Shown: piece after piece, positions 13,937 through 14,788 of the stretch
Numbering within the stretch: position 1 is the stretch's first letter
Layout: each line of letters begins with the position of its first letter
Translations under genes and position numbers: made by a program
Assembly (NCBI RefSeq): GCF_910579375.1
Contig: NZ_CAJTUJ010000038.1
Location: 1-14,788 of the forward strand
DNA from: an uncultured Rikenella sp.
GTDB taxonomy: Bacteria; Bacteroidota; Bacteroidia; Bacteroidales; Rikenellaceae
DNA length: 14,788 bases
Direction: 5' to 3'
Notes under the pieces: generated by a model
Seen by the model: only the letters and a program-made list of their open reading frames with translations
The model's database searches: none
Told to the model about the DNA's origin: nothing

Positions 13937-14788
13937 CCACAAAAAAGAAACGATTTATGTTTTCTTAACCGCAAAGATCGTTTTATTTCTCGAAATGTCA
14001 TATAAAGTCGCGGACTAAATCGAAACAACATCAAATGTAGTTTCTCGCGCGACGAGAACAATCGACCCACATACGGATTCCGCCCATTCTCTGGAACGAC
14101 CTGGAGTTTCAAACGTTTGTGCACCTCATACAAAACCTTCCTATCCGGCTCATCGGAAGTTCCCAGGTAGCTCGTCACCGTATTGAATAATGTACGGATG
14201 ACGATATAATTAATTACCGAAGCATATTTTAATTCCAGACCCTTCGACTGCATATAATCCAATTGCAGATCCAACGATTTGAAGCGGTCAGCTATCCGCA
14301 TAGAATTACGCTTTCGCGTGGTGGAATCTGAATTATCAAAATAATAATATAAAGATTGGGGTAAATGGGCATATGTCTCTAAAACCACTCCCAATATCGT
14401 ATTAAAACAGTTGTCTTCGTAGAAAATTTGTTCCGGAAACCGTAAATGGGTACGTTCCAGCAGTTCTCTCCGAATTAATTTACACGAGATGCTTCCTGTG
14501 GTCAAAATCACCTCCGGACGGGTTTGTTCTGTAATTGTCCCATATATGTCACTGCGGTCTGGTAATTTACCAAGCTGTACTCTACCCAGCTGATTGACTA
14601 TCTCATAATCACAGGATACAACCTCTACCTTTGTTTCTTTCGCTTTGTTATATAGTTTCTCAAACATTTGGAGATCGACCCAATCGTCCGCATCCACAAA
14701 ACCGATATATTCTCCTCGCGCGATTTCGATTCCTCGGTTTCGTGCTCCTCCCTGACGGACATTCTCTTTCAAGTCGATCACCACTACG
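13933..14788 (-). CDS. Family 2 glycosyltransferase, N-terminus beyond window
   Basis: Cytoplasmic or membrane-associated glycosyltransferase of the GT-A fold (GT2), adding a sugar from a nucleotide donor to a lipid-linked glycan. The gene enters from the right edge. The frame is open to the last bases with no start, and the usual N-terminal block (a SIIIPVYN-like strand and a DDGSTD-like motif, roughly 60-80 residues) is missing. The visible part begins just before ENVRQGGARNRGIEIARGEY and includes the metal-binding DADD of FVDADDWV. A later FPEQIFYEDNCFN segment is typical of this group in Bacteroidales capsule and LPS loci. The C-terminal part is basic. Its stop overlaps the wzx start (ATGA), so the pair is co-translated. 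The acceptor and donor cannot be named. It is not recognisably a sialyltransferase. Confidence 0.88.
   Translation of the reverse strand, partial: VVVIDLKENVRQGGARNRGIEIARGEYIGFVDADDWVDLQMFEKLYNKAKETKVEVVSCDYEIVNQLGRVQLGKLPDRSDIYGTITEQTRPEVILTTGSISCKLIRRELLERTHLRFPEQIFYEDNCFNTILGVVLETYAHLPQSLYYYFDNSDSTTRKRNSMRIADRFKSLDLQLDYMQSKGLELKYASVINYIVIRTLFNTVTSYLGTSDEPDRKVLYEVHKRLKLQVVPENGRNPYVGRLFSSREKLHLMLFRFSPRLYMTFREIKRSLRLRKHKSFLFCG

Noticed and set aside
1..14788. CRISPR arrays, tRNA or rRNA genes, transposases, integrases
   Set aside because: No regularly spaced direct repeats, tRNA-like or rRNA-like sequence, or mobile-element proteins were seen in the window.

Overview
The window looks like a chromosomal segment of a fairly GC-rich member of the Bacteroidota, most likely Bacteroidales (an Alistipes-like genome would fit; this is inference). 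The evidence is a 67-kDa-type SppA followed by lpxK and a trimeric-type purine nucleoside phosphorylase, the near absence of Shine-Dalgarno sequences, an exact match to the Bacteroidota -7 promoter box (TAnnTTTG) before the sugar operon, and a polysaccharide flippase of the kind common in Bacteroidales.

Layout. (1) Positions 1-388 hold no convincing gene but contain three perfect short inverted repeats, probably dispersed intergenic repeat sequence. (2) 389-4319 is a housekeeping block on the + strand: sppA (membrane protease), an AT-rich gap with a cluster of GTTACAA motifs, lpxK (lipid A 4'-kinase, TTG start), and pnp, which overlaps lpxK by 44 bp. (3) 4522-12296 is an eight-gene + strand cluster for a CMP-activated nonulosonic (sialic-acid-like) sugar, most probably legionaminic acid or a relative: LegC aminotransferase, NeuD/PglD-type acetyltransferase, LegI/NeuB synthase, LegG/NeuC hydrolysing 2-epimerase, PtmE-type CBS plus nucleotidyltransferase protein, LegF/NeuA CMP-sugar synthetase, then two different Gfo/Idh/MocA oxidoreductases. 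The first five genes are joined by four successive 4-bp ATGA overlaps. (4) A 15-bp-stem terminator at 12324-12362 separates this cluster from a convergent - strand pair: a Wzx-type flippase and a family 2 glycosyltransferase that runs off the right edge. These two also overlap by ATGA.

How the genes work together. The PtmE-like protein suggests a GDP-linked precursor, as in the Campylobacter jejuni legionaminic acid pathway. LegC and the acetyltransferase would build the 4-acylamino group, LegG would release the 6-deoxy-diacetamido-hexose, LegI would condense it with phosphoenolpyruvate, and LegF would make the CMP-sugar. The glycosyltransferase and flippase would place sugars in a surface glycan. 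The 4,6-dehydratase (LegB) needed before LegC is not in the window, nor is any recognisable sialyltransferase-type enzyme. The two Gfo/Idh genes are the least explained part and may define a modified or alternative nonulosonate.

Base composition is uneven. sppA is strongly C-rich on its coding strand and pnp is G-rich. The stretch from about 9640 to 10840 (legF and the first half of the first oxidoreductase) is clearly more AT-rich than the operon before it, which suggests mosaic assembly of the glycan locus.
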